A stretch of 64,000 bases of DNA from Pelomonas lactea (GCF_043555885.1 NZ_JBIGHX010000009.1:124001-188000); one strand, 5' to 3'. Shown: positions 1 to 11,016, numbered from the stretch's first letter. Notes: generated by a model from the sequence alone, not told the origin. Program-made: numbers and translations.

Positions 1-272
1 GCCTCGGGTTCGTCGGCGTCGGCGATGGCCGACATGTTGGCCATCCACTCGCCCATGACGCTGTCCAGCACGGCGCGGTAGAGCTCTTCCTTGCTGGGCC
101 AGTGGTACAGCAGGTTCTGGCGCGACAGCTCCAGCGCGGCGGCAATGCTGTCGAGGCTGACGCCTTCAAATCCGAATCGGGCAAATTGGCGTTCGGCTTC
201 GGTGAGGATGGCCTCCTGCTTGCGCAGGGTGGCGGCACGCGGCGTGCGCGTCGCGGGAACAGTCACGGTCAT
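1..272 (-). CDS. TetR-family regulator (RutR-like), N-terminal part only
   Basis: The first 90 residues of a TetR-family repressor run off the left edge, so the ligand-binding domain cannot be seen. The helix-turn-helix covers about residues 37-60 and contains LSRQNLLYHWPSKEELY, a typical TetR recognition-helix stretch that resembles RutR, the pyrimidine-sensing regulator of E. coli. The gene is divergent from preT-preA and the rest of the pyrimidine operon, with 106 bases between the start codons. I infer that it controls that operon and itself. The ATG at 272 has no Shine-Dalgarno sequence but a CAGAAT hexamer seven bases upstream, so its mRNA may be leaderless. The ligand is not shown by the sequence. 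Confidence 0.85.
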   Translation of the reverse strand, partial: MTVTVPATRTPRAATLRKQEAILTEAERQFARFGFEGVSLDSIAAALELSRQNLLYHWPSKEELYRAVLDSVMGEWMANMSAIADADEPE

Positions 273-279
273 GCACCGG

Positions 280-306
280 ATTCTGACGTTACGCACCAAG
301 CGCTTG
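280..306 (-). promoter_or_regulatory. Putative promoter and operator of the TetR gene
   Basis: On the minus strand CAGAAT (280-285) ends seven bases before the ATG at 272. A perfect 10-bp palindrome CAAGCGCTTG (297-306) sits where the -35 element would be, as expected for an autorepressor site. On the plus side, TTTTTACG occurs twice (314-321, 332-339) 18 bases apart, ahead of preT. All of this is pattern reading with no direct evidence of binding. Confidence 0.35.
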
Positions 307-378
307 CTGCGGGTTTTTACGCCTGCGTCAATTTTTACGGGGTAGTAATGTTTGGCGGTTTTCCCCTCGGAGATTCCC

Positions 379-1752
379 GTGGACCCTGCCGATCTGAAGC
401 CCGGCCGCCTGGCCGCTGACGACTACGCGCGCAACTTCGCCGATGCGCATCCGCCGCTGAACCGCACGCAGGCCTTGATCGAGGCCGAGCGCTGCTACTA
501 CTGCTACGCCGCGCCCTGCCAGACGGCCTGCCCCACGGGTATCGACATCCCGGCGTTCATCCAGCGCGTGGCGCAGGACAACGTGCGCGGCGCGGCCGAA
601 GCCATCCTGATGGCCAACCCGCTGGGCGGTATGTGTGCCCGCGTCTGCCCGACCGAGGTGCTGTGCGAGCAGGCCTGCGTGCGCAACACCAACGAGAGCA
701 AGCCGGTGGAGATCGGGCTGCTGCAGCGCTTCGCGGTTGAGGGTCACTTCGCCACTCCCGGAGCCCGGCCGCTGTTCGAGCGCGGCCAGCCGACCGGCAA
801 ACGGGTCGCCGTCGTCGGTGCCGGCCCGGCCGGTCTGGCTGCCGCGCACGGCCTGGCGTGGCGCGGACACGACGTCGTGCTGTTCGACGCCGCACCAAAG
901 CTGGGCGGCCTCAACGAATACGGCCTCGCCACCTACAAGGTCGCCGGCGGCTTCGCACAGCGCGAGATTGACTGGCTGCTGTCCATCGGTGGCATCACGC
1001 CGCGGCTGAACTGTCGATTGGGCCGCGACATCACGCTGGACGGCCTGCTGGCCGAGTACGACGCGGTGTTCCTGGGCCTGGGCCTGCAGGGCGTCAACGC
1101 GCTGGGCATCGCCGAGCCCGAACTGCCGGGCCTTCGTGATGCGGTGGACTTCATCGCCGAGCTGCGCCAGAGCGACCCGGCCCAGGTGCCGGTGGGCCGC
1201 AAGGTGGTCGTCATCGGCGGCGGCATGACGGCCGTGGACGCGGCCGTGCAGAGCAAGCTGCTGGGCGCCGAGCAGGTGACGATGGTGTACCGCCGCGGGC
1301 CGGACGGCCTGTCGGCCTCCACGCACGAGCAGCACTGGGCGCAGACGAACGGCGTGACGATCCGCTGCTGGGCCCGGCCGCTGGCCGTGGAGGCCGAAGG
1401 CGGCATGGTGCGCGGCATGCGCTTCGCGGCGACGCGGCTGGAAGGCGGCAAGCTCGTCGACACCGGCGAGCAGTTCGTCATCGAGGCCGACCTGGTGCTG
1501 CGCGCCATCGGCCAGACCTTCGACGCCCAGCCCATCGGCGCCGCCATCGAGCTGCAGGGCGGCCGCATCCGGACCGACGCCGACGGCCGCACCAGCCTGG
1601 CCCGCGTGTGGGCCGGCGGCGACTGCCGCGCGGGCGGCCGCGACCTGACCGTGGAGGCCGTGGAGCACGGCAAGCGCGCCGCCGCCAGCATCGACCACGC
1701 GCTGCAGCACGCCAGCGCCCGCCATCTCGACAAGGAGGCCGCCCATGGCTGA
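379..1752 (+). CDS. preT: NAD-dependent dihydropyrimidine dehydrogenase, FAD/Fe-S subunit (PreT/PydX)
   Basis: Electron-input subunit of dihydropyrimidine dehydrogenase, which reduces uracil and thymine. The N-terminal region carries two glutamate-synthase-type cysteine clusters: C39, C42, C47, C51 and C86, C90, C96, C100. An FAD Rossmann motif VVGAGPAGLAAAHG lies near residue 145 and an NAD(P)-binding VVVIGGGMTA near residue 276. I chose GTG at 379 because CGGAG sits six bases upstream and the length before the conserved DYA..FADAHPPL segment fits my recollection of homologues. A TTG at 352 in the same frame is the alternative and adds nine residues. The stop overlaps the start of preA by eight bases, so the two subunits are probably translationally coupled. 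Confidence 0.9.
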   Translation: MDPADLKPGRLAADDYARNFADAHPPLNRTQALIEAERCYYCYAAPCQTACPTGIDIPAFIQRVAQDNVRGAAEAILMANPLGGMCARVCPTEVLCEQACVRNTNESKPVEIGLLQRFAVEGHFATPGARPLFERGQPTGKRVAVVGAGPAGLAAAHGLAWRGHDVVLFDAAPKLGGLNEYGLATYKVAGGFAQREIDWLLSIGGITPRLNCRLGRDITLDGLLAEYDAVFLGLGLQGVNALGIAEPELPGLRDAVDFIAELRQSDPAQVPVGRKVVVIGGGMTAVDAAVQSKLLGAEQVTMVYRRGPDGLSASTHEQHWAQTNGVTIRCWARPLAVEAEGGMVRGMRFAATRLEGGKLVDTGEQFVIEADLVLRAIGQTFDAQPIGAAIELQGGRIRTDADGRTSLARVWAGGDCRAGGRDLTVEAVEHGKRAAASIDHALQHASARHLDKEAAHG

Positions 1753-3052
1753 CCTGAGCACCGACTTCCTCGGCATCAAGAGCCCCAACCCGTTCTGGCT
1801 CGCATCCGCGCCGCCGACCGACAAGGAGATCAACGTGCGCCGCGCCTTCGAGGCGGGCTGGGGCGGCGTCGTCTGGAAGACGCTGGGCGAGGACCCGCCG
1901 GTCGTCAACGTCAACGGCCCGCGCTACGCGACGCTGTGGAGCCAGGACCGCCGCGTGATCGGCTTCAACAACATCGAGCTCATCTCCGACCGGCCGCTGC
2001 AGACCAACCTCGACGAGATCGCCCGCGTGAAGCGCGACTTCCCGGACCGGGCCATGGTGGTGAGCCTGATGGTGCCGGTCAACGAGCTGGCCTGGCGCAA
2101 CATCCTCGCGCGCGTGGCCGACACCGGCGCCGACGGCGTGGAGCTGAACTTCGGCTGCCCGCACGGCATGAGCGAGCGCGGCATGGGCTCGGCCGTGGGC
2201 CAGGTGCCGGAGTACATCCAGCAGATCACCGAGTGGTGCAAGACGCACACGAAGATGCCCGTCATCGTGAAGCTCACACCCAACATCACCGACGTGCGCA
2301 TCCCCGCGCGCGCGGCCAAGGCGGGCGGCGCCGATGCGGTGAGCCTCATCAACACGATCAACTCGGTCATGGGCGTGGACCTGGACCGCATGACGATGAG
2401 CCCCGTCACCGACGGCTGGGGCTCGCACGGCGGCTACTGCGGCCCGGCCGTCAAGCCCATCGCGCTGAACATGGTGGCCGAGATCGCGCGCGATCCCGCC
2501 ACGGCCGGCCTGCCGCTGAGCGGCATCGGCGGCGTCAGCACCTGGCGCGACGCGGCCGAGTTCATCGCGATGGGCTGCGGCACCGTGCAGGTCTGCACCG
2601 CGGCCATGGTCTACGGCTTCAAGATCGTGCAGGACATGTGCTCGGGCCTGTCCAACTTCATGGACGAGAAGGGCTACCGCACGCTGGACGACTTCCGCGG
2701 CCGCGCCGTGCCCACCGTGAAGAACTGGAACCAGCTCAACCTGAACCACGTCGAGAAAGCCGTCATAGCCCAGGACAGCTGCATCCAGTGCGGCCGCTGC
2801 CATGTCGTCTGCGAGGACACCTCGCACCAGGCCATCTGGGCCACCAAGGACGGCCAACGCCACTTCGAGGTCAACGAGGCCGAGTGCGTCGGTTGCAATC
2901 TCTGCGTGTCGATCTGCCCGGTCCCTGGCACCATCACTATGCGCAAGTTGCAAGTCGGCGAGACCGATGCCCGCACCGGTCGCGTCATCGACGGCAGCTC
3001 CCTGAACTGGACCGAGCACCCCAACAACCCCATGCGGGTCGGGTGCGCCTGA
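1745..3052 (+). CDS. preA: NAD-dependent dihydropyrimidine dehydrogenase subunit PreA
   Basis: Catalytic subunit that reduces uracil or thymine to the 5,6-dihydro form. An FMN-binding TIM barrel like class I dihydroorotate dehydrogenase fills about residues 1-320. It includes ELNFGCPHGMSERGMGS, where C138 matches the catalytic cysteine of the mammalian enzyme (NLSCPHG motif). The C-terminus has two 4Fe-4S ferredoxin motifs, CIQCGRCHVVC (C346-C356) and CVGCNLCVSIC (C381-C391). The 435 residues fit the bacterial two-subunit enzyme rather than the fused animal form. It overlaps preT by eight bases and is followed after ten bases by mmsA. Confidence 0.96.
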   Translation: MADLSTDFLGIKSPNPFWLASAPPTDKEINVRRAFEAGWGGVVWKTLGEDPPVVNVNGPRYATLWSQDRRVIGFNNIELISDRPLQTNLDEIARVKRDFPDRAMVVSLMVPVNELAWRNILARVADTGADGVELNFGCPHGMSERGMGSAVGQVPEYIQQITEWCKTHTKMPVIVKLTPNITDVRIPARAAKAGGADAVSLINTINSVMGVDLDRMTMSPVTDGWGSHGGYCGPAVKPIALNMVAEIARDPATAGLPLSGIGGVSTWRDAAEFIAMGCGTVQVCTAAMVYGFKIVQDMCSGLSNFMDEKGYRTLDDFRGRAVPTVKNWNQLNLNHVEKAVIAQDSCIQCGRCHVVCEDTSHQAIWATKDGQRHFEVNEAECVGCNLCVSICPVPGTITMRKLQVGETDARTGRVIDGSSLNWTEHPNNPMRVGCA

Positions 3053-3062
3053 AGGAATCGTC

Positions 3063-4562
<1,500 letters not shown>

Positions 4563-4580
4563 CTTCCACGGAAACGCCCC

Positions 4581-6011
4581 ATGACCGACCCGACGCTGAG
4601 CAACCACGATCTCGTACCGACGACGGCGTCTCAGCGAACGTGGCGCTGGCAGGACTTTGCGGCGCTGTGGGTGGGCATGGTGGTGTGCGTGCCGACCTAC
4701 ACGATGGCCAGCTCCATGCTGGACCAGGGCTTCAGCTGGCAGCAGGCGGTGGGGTTGGTGCTGCTGGCCAACCTCATCGTGCTGGTGCCCATGATCCTCA
4801 TCGGCCGCGTCGGCCCCAAGCACGGCATTCCGTTCCCGGTGCTGGCCCGCGCGTCCTTCGGCGTGAAGGGCGCCAGCCTGCCGGCGGTGCTGCGCGGCCT
4901 GGTGGCCTGCGGCTGGTTCTCCATCAACTGCTACTTCGGCGCGCTGGCGCTGCACAGCTTCCTGAACGTGCTGGGCCTGGGCCTGGCCGCCCCCGCGCCG
5001 GGCGAGACCATCAGCAGCTCGCAGCTCGCCTGCTTCATCGCGTTCTGGGCGGTGCACATCGTCTTCATCTGGAAGGGCACCGAGTCCATCCGGCTGCTGG
5101 AGGTCATCGCGGCGCCGCTGATGATCGGCGCATCGCTGGCCCTGGTCGTGGCCCTCGTGACGATGGTGCCCGCCGCGCAGCTCTTGGGCCTGCCGGCCAA
5201 GGAGGTGCCGGGCGGCCCCAAGGTCTGGGCGGCGCTGACCGGCCTCGTCGGCTTCTGGGCCACGCTGGCGCTGAACATCCCCGACTTCACGCGCTTCGCC
5301 CGCAGCCAGCGCGACCAGACCGTCGGCCAGGCGCTGGGCCTGCCCGTGCCGATGGCGCTGTTCTCCATGGTCGGCGTCATCGGCTTCTCGGCCAGTGCCA
5401 TCCTGTACGGCAAGGCCGAGCTGTTCCCCGACGCGCTGCTGGCCAAGATGGGCCCCGTCGCCGCCGGCCTCGGCCTGCTCGTCATCCTGCTGGCCAACCT
5501 GACCACCAACGTCGCGGCCAACCTCGTGTCGCCGAGCTACGACTTCTCCCAGCTCGCGCCCAGCAAGATCAGCTTCCGCATGGGCGGCCTGATCGCCGCG
5601 GTGATCGGCCTGCTGTTCATGCCCTGGAAGCTGCTGGCCACCTCCGGCGGCTACTTGTTCACCTGGCTGGGCGGCTACGGCACGCTGCTGGGCGCCATCG
5701 CCGGCATCCTGCTCAGCGACTACTACCTGCTGCGCCGCACCGAGCTGCGCCACGACGACCTCTACCGCCGCGGCGGCGCCTACGAGTACAGCGGCGGCTG
5801 GAACCTGCGCGCCATCATCGCGCTGCTGGTGGGCGTGCTGCCCTGCCTGCCGGGCTATCTCGCCGTGTCCGGCGTCGTCGACAAGGCCTCGGTGCCTGCG
5901 GGCCTCGTCACCCTGTTCGACTTTGGCTGGTTCTTCAGCCTCGCCGTGGCCGGCACCGTCTACATCCTCAGCATGCCGCGCCGAGTCGCGGCCCAAGGAG
6001 TTGCTGCATGA
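4581..6011 (+). CDS. NCS1-family nucleobase:cation symporter
   Basis: Integral membrane transporter of 476 residues with about twelve hydrophobic segments. The N-terminal part has the NCS1 pattern (WRWQDFAALWVGMVVCVPTY, then a glutamine/glycine-rich first bundle), and NIPDFTRFARSQRDQ in the middle is typical of the uracil/allantoin/hydantoin permease branch. Its place between mmsA and hydA suggests that it imports uracil, thymine or a related pyrimidine. The substrate cannot be fixed from sequence; hydantoin and allantoin are alternatives. Its stop overlaps the hydA start (ATGA). Confidence 0.92.
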   Translation: MTDPTLSNHDLVPTTASQRTWRWQDFAALWVGMVVCVPTYTMASSMLDQGFSWQQAVGLVLLANLIVLVPMILIGRVGPKHGIPFPVLARASFGVKGASLPAVLRGLVACGWFSINCYFGALALHSFLNVLGLGLAAPAPGETISSSQLACFIAFWAVHIVFIWKGTESIRLLEVIAAPLMIGASLALVVALVTMVPAAQLLGLPAKEVPGGPKVWAALTGLVGFWATLALNIPDFTRFARSQRDQTVGQALGLPVPMALFSMVGVIGFSASAILYGKAELFPDALLAKMGPVAAGLGLLVILLANLTTNVAANLVSPSYDFSQLAPSKISFRMGGLIAAVIGLLFMPWKLLATSGGYLFTWLGGYGTLLGAIAGILLSDYYLLRRTELRHDDLYRRGGAYEYSGGWNLRAIIALLVGVLPCLPGYLAVSGVVDKASVPAGLVTLFDFGWFFSLAVAGTVYILSMPRRVAAQGVAA

Positions 6012-7459
6012 CCCCTCCCCTCCTGATCCGCGGCGCCGTCGTCGTCAACGCCGACGCCGAATCGCGCACCGACGTGCTGTGCATCGACGGCCGCATTGCC
6101 GCCCTCGGCGAGCGCGCCGTGAAGGAAGCGCCCGCCGGCACCACCACGCTCGACGGCACCGGCCAGTACCTGCTGCCCGGCGGCATCGACCCGCACACCC
6201 ACATGCAGCTGCCCTTCATGGGCACGGTGACGCAGGACGACTTCTTCACCGGCACCGCCGCGGCCCTGGCCGGCGGCACGACCAGCATCATCGACTTCGT
6301 CATCCCCAACCCGCAGCAGCCGCTGATGGACGCCTACCGCACCTGGCGCGGCTGGGCCGAGAAGGCCGCGAGCGACTACGCCTTCCACGTCGCCGTGACC
6401 TGGTGGGACCAATCCGTCAGCGACGACATGGGCACGCTGGTGCGTGAGGAGGGCGTGAACAGCTTCAAGCACTTCATGGCCTACAAGAACGCCATCATGT
6501 GCGACGACGAGACGCTGGTGAACAGCTTCAAGCGTGCGCTCGAACTCGGCGCCATGCCGACCGTGCACGCCGAGAACGGCGAGCTCGTCTACCTGCTGCA
6601 GGCCGAGGTCGCCAAGATGGGCATCACCGGCCCCGAGGGCCACCCGATGAGCCGCCCGCCGATGGTGGAGGGCGAAGCCGCCAACCGCGCGATTGCCATC
6701 GCCGACGTGCTGGGCGTGCCCATCTACATCGTGCACGTGAGTTGCATCGAGAGTGCCGAAGCCATCGCCCGTGCGCGCGCCCGTGGCCAGCGGGTCTACG
6801 GCGAGGTGCTGGCCGGCCACCTGCTCATCGACGACAGCGTCTATCGCGACCCCGACTTCGCGAAGGCCGCCGCCTACGTGATGAGCCCGCCGTTCCGGCC
6901 CAAGATCCACCAGGAGTTCCTGTGGCGCGGCCTGCAGAGCGGCCAGCTGCACACCACCGCCACCGACCACTGCACCTTCTGCGCGAGCCAGAAGGCCGCG
7001 GGCAAGGACAACTTCGCCAAGATCCCCAACGGCTGCGGCGGCGTTGAGGAGCGCATGGCCGTGCTGTGGGATGCCGGCGTGAACTCCGGGCGCCTGACGC
7101 CCAGCGAGTTCGTCGCCATCACGTCCGCCAACGCCGCCAAGCTGTTCAACATGTACCCGCGCAAGGGCGTCATCACCGAGGGCGCCGACGCCGACCTCGT
7201 GCTGTGGGACCCGGCCGGCATCAAGACGCTGAGCGCCAGGACGCAGTTCTCCAAGAACGACTTCAACATCTTCGAGGGCCGCACCGTGCGCGGCGTTCCC
7301 AGCCACACGATCGCGCAGGGCCGCGTCGTGTTCGCCCGCGGCGACCTGCGCGCCGAGCCCGGCACCGGCCGCTACCTGAAGCGCCCGCCGTTCGGCCCGC
7401 AGTTCGATGCCGCCATCAAGCGCGCCGCCGACCTGCAGCCGACCGCCGTCGCCCGCTGA
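6008..7459 (+). CDS. hydA: Dihydropyrimidinase
   Basis: Cyclic amidohydrolase that opens dihydrouracil or dihydrothymine to the N-carbamoyl-beta-amino acid. Length 483 residues, as usual for the family. Metal-site features are visible: the DPHTHMQLPFMG histidine pair near residue 60, a lysine in FKHFMAYKN expected to be carboxylated, histidines in TVHAENG and YIVHVSC, and the aspartate in ATDHCTF. The start is the ATG at 6008, which overlaps the permease stop by four bases; the reading frame continues open upstream but only as a shadow of the permease gene. D-hydantoinases are close relatives, but the operon context favours dihydropyrimidinase. Confidence 0.95.
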   Translation: MTPPLLIRGAVVVNADAESRTDVLCIDGRIAALGERAVKEAPAGTTTLDGTGQYLLPGGIDPHTHMQLPFMGTVTQDDFFTGTAAALAGGTTSIIDFVIPNPQQPLMDAYRTWRGWAEKAASDYAFHVAVTWWDQSVSDDMGTLVREEGVNSFKHFMAYKNAIMCDDETLVNSFKRALELGAMPTVHAENGELVYLLQAEVAKMGITGPEGHPMSRPPMVEGEAANRAIAIADVLGVPIYIVHVSCIESAEAIARARARGQRVYGEVLAGHLLIDDSVYRDPDFAKAAAYVMSPPFRPKIHQEFLWRGLQSGQLHTTATDHCTFCASQKAAGKDNFAKIPNGCGGVEERMAVLWDAGVNSGRLTPSEFVAITSANAAKLFNMYPRKGVITEGADADLVLWDPAGIKTLSARTQFSKNDFNIFEGRTVRGVPSHTIAQGRVVFARGDLRAEPGTGRYLKRPPFGPQFDAAIKRAADLQPTAVAR

Positions 7460-7470
7460 AAGGACTTGCC

Positions 7471-8736
7471 ATGGACATGCCCGCCAAGACCGTCGACACG
7501 AAGAACCTCCGCATCAACGGCCAGCGCCTGTGGGACTCGCTGATGGAGCTGGCGCAGATCGGCGCCACCGAGAAAGGCGGCGTCTGCCGCCTGACGCTCA
7601 CCGACCTCGACAAGCAGGGCCGCGACCTCGTCACGCGCTGGGCGCGCGAGGCGGGCATGACGGTCACCATCGACCAGATCGGCAACGGCTTCATGCGCCG
7701 GCCGGGCCGCAACAACAGCCTGCCGCCCGTCATGACCGGCAGCCACATCGACACCCAGCCCACCGGCGGCAAGTTCGATGGCAACTACGGCGTTCTGGCC
7801 GGCATCGAGGTCGTGCGCACGCTGAACGACCACGGCATAGCGACCGAAGCCCCGATCGAGGTGGCCTTCTGGACCAACGAGGAAGGCTCGCGCTTCGTGC
7901 CCGTCATGATGGGCTCGGGCGTGTTCGCGAAGGCCTTCACGCTGGAGCACGCCTACGCGGCGACCGACACCGAGGGCAAGACGGTCCAGGGCGAGCTGGC
8001 GCGCATCGGCTACATCGGCGACCAGGAGCCCGGCGACCACCCCATCGGCGCCTACTTCGAGACCCACATCGAGCAAGGCCCCGTGCTGGAGGATCACGAC
8101 AAGACCATCGGCGTCGTGACGGGCGTGCTGGGCATCCGCTGGTACGACTGCGTCGTCACCGGCATGGAGGCCCACGCTGGCCCCACGCCGATGGCGCTGC
8201 GCCGCGACGCGCTGCAGGTCGCGACGACGCTGATGCAGGAGGTGGTGGCCTGTGCCCACCGCCACCCACCGCACGGGCGCGGCACGGTGGGCATGGTGCA
8301 GGTGCACCCCAACAGCCGCAACGTGATCCCGGGCCGCGTCAAGTTCAGCATCGACCTGCGCAATGCGACCGATGCGCTGTGCGACGCGATGGACGCCGAC
8401 ATCCGCGCCGTGGCCGCCAAGCTCGCGGCCGAGTCGGGCCTCACCATCGAGATCACGCCCGTCAGTCACTACCCCGCGCAGCCCTTCCACCCGGACTGCA
8501 TCGCCGCCGTGCAGAAGGCCGCCGACGCGCTGGGCTACTCCAACATGCCCGCCGTCTCCGGCGCCGGCCACGACGCCGTCTACATGGCCCGCCTGGCGCC
8601 GGCCGGCATGATCTTCATCCCCTGCAAGGACGGCATCAGCCACAACGAGATCGAGGACGCCAAGCCCGAGCACATCGAGGCCGGCTGCAACGTGCTGCTG
8701 CAGGCGATGCTGGGCGTGGCTGGCACGGCGGCCTGA
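7471..8736 (+). CDS. Zn-dependent M20-family hydrolase, probable N-carbamoyl-beta-alanine amidohydrolase
   Basis: Third enzyme of the reductive pathway: it hydrolyses N-carbamoyl-beta-alanine to beta-alanine, CO2 and ammonia. The 421-residue protein shows the M20 metal motifs GSHIDTQPTGGKFDG, TNEEGSRF and the histidine in ETHIEQGPVLE, plus a GAGHDAVYMA motif near the C-terminus. AAAGGA lies seven bases before the ATG. Allantoate amidohydrolase and L-carbamoylase share the fold and motifs; position directly after dihydropyrimidinase decides the call. It is the last gene of the operon; a cupin gene follows after 107 bases. Confidence 0.92.
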   Translation: MDMPAKTVDTKNLRINGQRLWDSLMELAQIGATEKGGVCRLTLTDLDKQGRDLVTRWAREAGMTVTIDQIGNGFMRRPGRNNSLPPVMTGSHIDTQPTGGKFDGNYGVLAGIEVVRTLNDHGIATEAPIEVAFWTNEEGSRFVPVMMGSGVFAKAFTLEHAYAATDTEGKTVQGELARIGYIGDQEPGDHPIGAYFETHIEQGPVLEDHDKTIGVVTGVLGIRWYDCVVTGMEAHAGPTPMALRRDALQVATTLMQEVVACAHRHPPHGRGTVGMVQVHPNSRNVIPGRVKFSIDLRNATDALCDAMDADIRAVAAKLAAESGLTIEITPVSHYPAQPFHPDCIAAVQKAADALGYSNMPAVSGAGHDAVYMARLAPAGMIFIPCKDGISHNEIEDAKPEHIEAGCNVLLQAMLGVAGTAA

Positions 8737-8843
8737 CACGGCTCGGGCACGCCACGCGGCCCGGGCCGCCGATGTCCGATCCATACCAGCGCGCCCGGCG
8801 GTTTGTCGCCATGCTGGCGGCTCCCGACAACCCGGAGCGCCCC

Positions 8844-9320
8844 ATGCACGACACCCCGACCGCCGCCGCCACCCTCGTCCCCGCCGGCCACAGCCATGCC
8901 GGCCCGCCGCTGCAGGTCGGGCCGGACCGATGGATGCTGAACGTGCCCGGCGCCGCCACGGGCGAGGCCCTCAGCGTCATGAGCTGGCAGGGCCATGCCC
9001 CCGGTGGGCCGCCGCTGCACCTGCACCCGGACCAGGACGAAGTCTTCCTCGTCGAGGACGGCGAGTACCGCTTCCAGTGCGACGGCGAGCAGTTCCTGCT
9101 GCGCGCGGGCGACAGCCTGTTCCTGCCGCGCGGCCTGCCGCACACCTTCCGCCAGCTCAGCCCCACCGGCCGGCTGCGCTTTCTCTACACGCCGGCCGGC
9201 CGCATGGAAGACTTCTTCGCCGCGCTGGCGCGGCTGGATGGCCCGCCAACGCCCGAAGCGGCGCACACTCTGTTCGCGGCCCACGGCATGCGCGTCGTCG
9301 GCCCGCCGCTCGCGTCCTGA
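8844..9320 (+). CDS. Cupin-domain protein
   Basis: A single-domain cupin of 158 residues. Cupin motif 1 is seen in GGPPLHLHPDQDEVFLVEDG, with candidate metal ligands HLHPDQDE, and motif 2 in DSLFLPRGLPHTF. I chose the ATG at 8844 because CGGAGCG lies just upstream; an in-frame ATG at 8772 would add 24 residues without a better ribosome site. No substrate can be assigned. It sits 16 bases before an AraC regulator and may be co-transcribed with it. It is not obviously part of the pyrimidine pathway. Confidence 0.8.
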   Translation: MHDTPTAAATLVPAGHSHAGPPLQVGPDRWMLNVPGAATGEALSVMSWQGHAPGGPPLHLHPDQDEVFLVEDGEYRFQCDGEQFLLRAGDSLFLPRGLPHTFRQLSPTGRLRFLYTPAGRMEDFFAALARLDGPPTPEAAHTLFAAHGMRVVGPPLAS

Positions 9321-9336
9321 CCTCTGCCCTGCCCGC

Positions 9337-10170
9337 ATGACCCCGGTCTTCCAGTTCCTTCCGCCGACGCCGGCCCTGCGGGGCTGGGTGCGGCAGCATC
9401 AGGTGATTCGCCTGCGCTTCGACGCGAGCACGCCCGTGCCGGTCAAGCCGTACTGGCCGCGCCCGGCGGCGGCGCTGGCCTTCTACCTGCGCGACGCCGA
9501 GCAGGTCGCCATCGCGCCCGGCGCCCCGGCCCAGCGCAAGCCCCGGGCCGCGCTGATCGGCCAGCCCACCGTGGCCACGCTGCGCCAGGGCGGGCTGGAC
9601 TTCTCGGTCTACCAGATCGAGTTCGAGCCCGGCGCGCTGTACCGGCTGACCGGCCTGCCGCTGGACGAGCTGACCGACGCCTGGGTGGATGCCGAGCAGG
9701 TGTTCCCGCCCGGCTTCCGCGCGCTGGTGGACCGCCTGGCCCAGCACGACGACCCCGCCGCGCTGATCGCGCTGGCCGAGGCCTGGCTGCTGCCGCAGAC
9801 GCTGGCCCCGCGCCGGGCCGCCGCCGCGGCCGACCGCGTCGCGGGGCTGTTGCTGGCCGATGCCGGCGGCCCGGGGCTGGAGACACTCGCGCTGACGCAC
9901 GGGCTGGACGTGCGCCAGCTGCGCCGCCAGTTCGCCGCGCGCACCGGCGTGAACCCGCGCCTGTTCGGCCGCGTGGCCCGCTTCGACCGGCTGGTGCGCC
10001 TGGCCAACGTCAGCCCGCAGGCCCGCTGGCTGGACCTCGCGCTGGACGCCGGCTATCACGACCACCAGCACCTGGCGCGGGACTTCCGCGAGTTCACCGG
10101 CATGGCGCCATCGGCCTTCCGCGCGCTGGAGCTGCAGGCGCCGGAGCGCCGCTTCGGCTTCCAGGAATGA
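9337..10170 (+). CDS. AraC-family transcriptional regulator
   Basis: Protein of 277 residues with an N-terminal sensor domain of unknown ligand (about 1-150) and a C-terminal AraC double helix-turn-helix (about 180-265). Visible there are LETLALTHGLDVRQLRRQF for the first helix-turn-helix, and WLDLALDAGYHDHQHLARDF with the GYHDHQHLARDFREFTG pattern for the second. It follows the cupin gene and is convergent with the serine protease gene, 21 bases away. Targets are not known; regulation of the cupin gene is possible. Confidence 0.85.
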   Translation: MTPVFQFLPPTPALRGWVRQHQVIRLRFDASTPVPVKPYWPRPAAALAFYLRDAEQVAIAPGAPAQRKPRAALIGQPTVATLRQGGLDFSVYQIEFEPGALYRLTGLPLDELTDAWVDAEQVFPPGFRALVDRLAQHDDPAALIALAEAWLLPQTLAPRRAAAAADRVAGLLLADAGGPGLETLALTHGLDVRQLRRQFAARTGVNPRLFGRVARFDRLVRLANVSPQARWLDLALDAGYHDHQHLARDFREFTGMAPSAFRALELQAPERRFGFQE

Positions 10171-10191
10171 CGGGCGGCCCGCGGCGCAGCG

Positions 10192-11016
10192 TCAGCGTCG
10201 GTACTCGGCCAGCAGCGCGGCCGCGGCGCTGGCCGGCACCGCGTAGCTGATGCCCGTCGGCGCGCTCAGCGCCGCCTCCTTGGTGCCCTTGATGGCGCCG
10301 CCCTGCAGCACGCCCACGACCTCGCCGGTCTCGATGTCCAGCACCGGGCCGCCGCTGTTGCCGGGGTAGGCAATGGCGTCCAGCTGCATGACCTTGAAGG
10401 CGCCGTCGCGCAACTGGCGCACGGTGCGCGCATTCAGGCCAGCCGGACTGCCGGCCGGCGTGGCGATGGCCGTCCAGGCCGACACGATGCCGCGGTGCGT
10501 GGCGTGCACCTGGCCCAGCGCATTGCCGATGGGAAAGCCCATCAGCGCAATCGCCGTGCCCTCCGCCGCGTCCTGCGCCGCCAGCTTCAGGGCCGGCACG
10601 ACCGGCCCGTCGATGGCCAGCAGCGCGAGGTCGTTGCGCAGGTCCCGGCCCAGCAGCGTCGCGCTGCGCAGCTGCCACTGGTCGTCGCCCAGCCACACCT
10701 GCACCGCAATGCTGCGGTCGATGCGCCCGGGCGTTTCCTCCGGCACCACGTGCGCGTTGGTCAGCACGTGCAGGCCGTCCGCTACCGCGAAGCCCGCGGC
10801 GCGGAAGCCGAAGCGCGGCGTGTCCATCAAGCCATAGCTGCCGACCGCGACGACGGAGCGCTTGACCCGGGCGATGAGGCTGGGCAGCGGTTCAGCCACC
10901 ACGGCCGTGGTGCCGCTGCAGGCCAGGGCGGCCAACGCCGCCAGCACGTCGCGGCGCGCCACACTGCGCTCGGTCATGGCGTCAGGCGAAGCGGGGCGGA
11001 TCGGCTGGGGATTCAT
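10192..11016 (-). CDS. Exported trypsin-like serine protease (S1C/DegP-type catalytic domain)
   Basis: Protease of 274 residues with the catalytic triad in order: H89 in LTNAHVV, D129 in RNDLALL and S221 in PGNSGGPV. The N-terminus carries a twin-arginine-like signal (SVARRDVLAALAALACSG, residues 18-35), so it probably acts in the periplasm. No PDZ domain follows the catalytic domain, unlike DegP or DegS. An ATG at 10977 (MTERSVARRD) would give a shorter, more typical signal peptide and is a real alternative start. Convergent with the AraC gene. Confidence 0.85.
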   Translation of the reverse strand: MNPQPIRPASPDAMTERSVARRDVLAALAALACSGTTAVVAEPLPSLIARVKRSVVAVGSYGLMDTPRFGFRAAGFAVADGLHVLTNAHVVPEETPGRIDRSIAVQVWLGDDQWQLRSATLLGRDLRNDLALLAIDGPVVPALKLAAQDAAEGTAIALMGFPIGNALGQVHATHRGIVSAWTAIATPAGSPAGLNARTVRQLRDGAFKVMQLDAIAYPGNSGGPVLDIETGEVVGVLQGGAIKGTKEAALSAPTGISYAVPASAAAALLAEYRR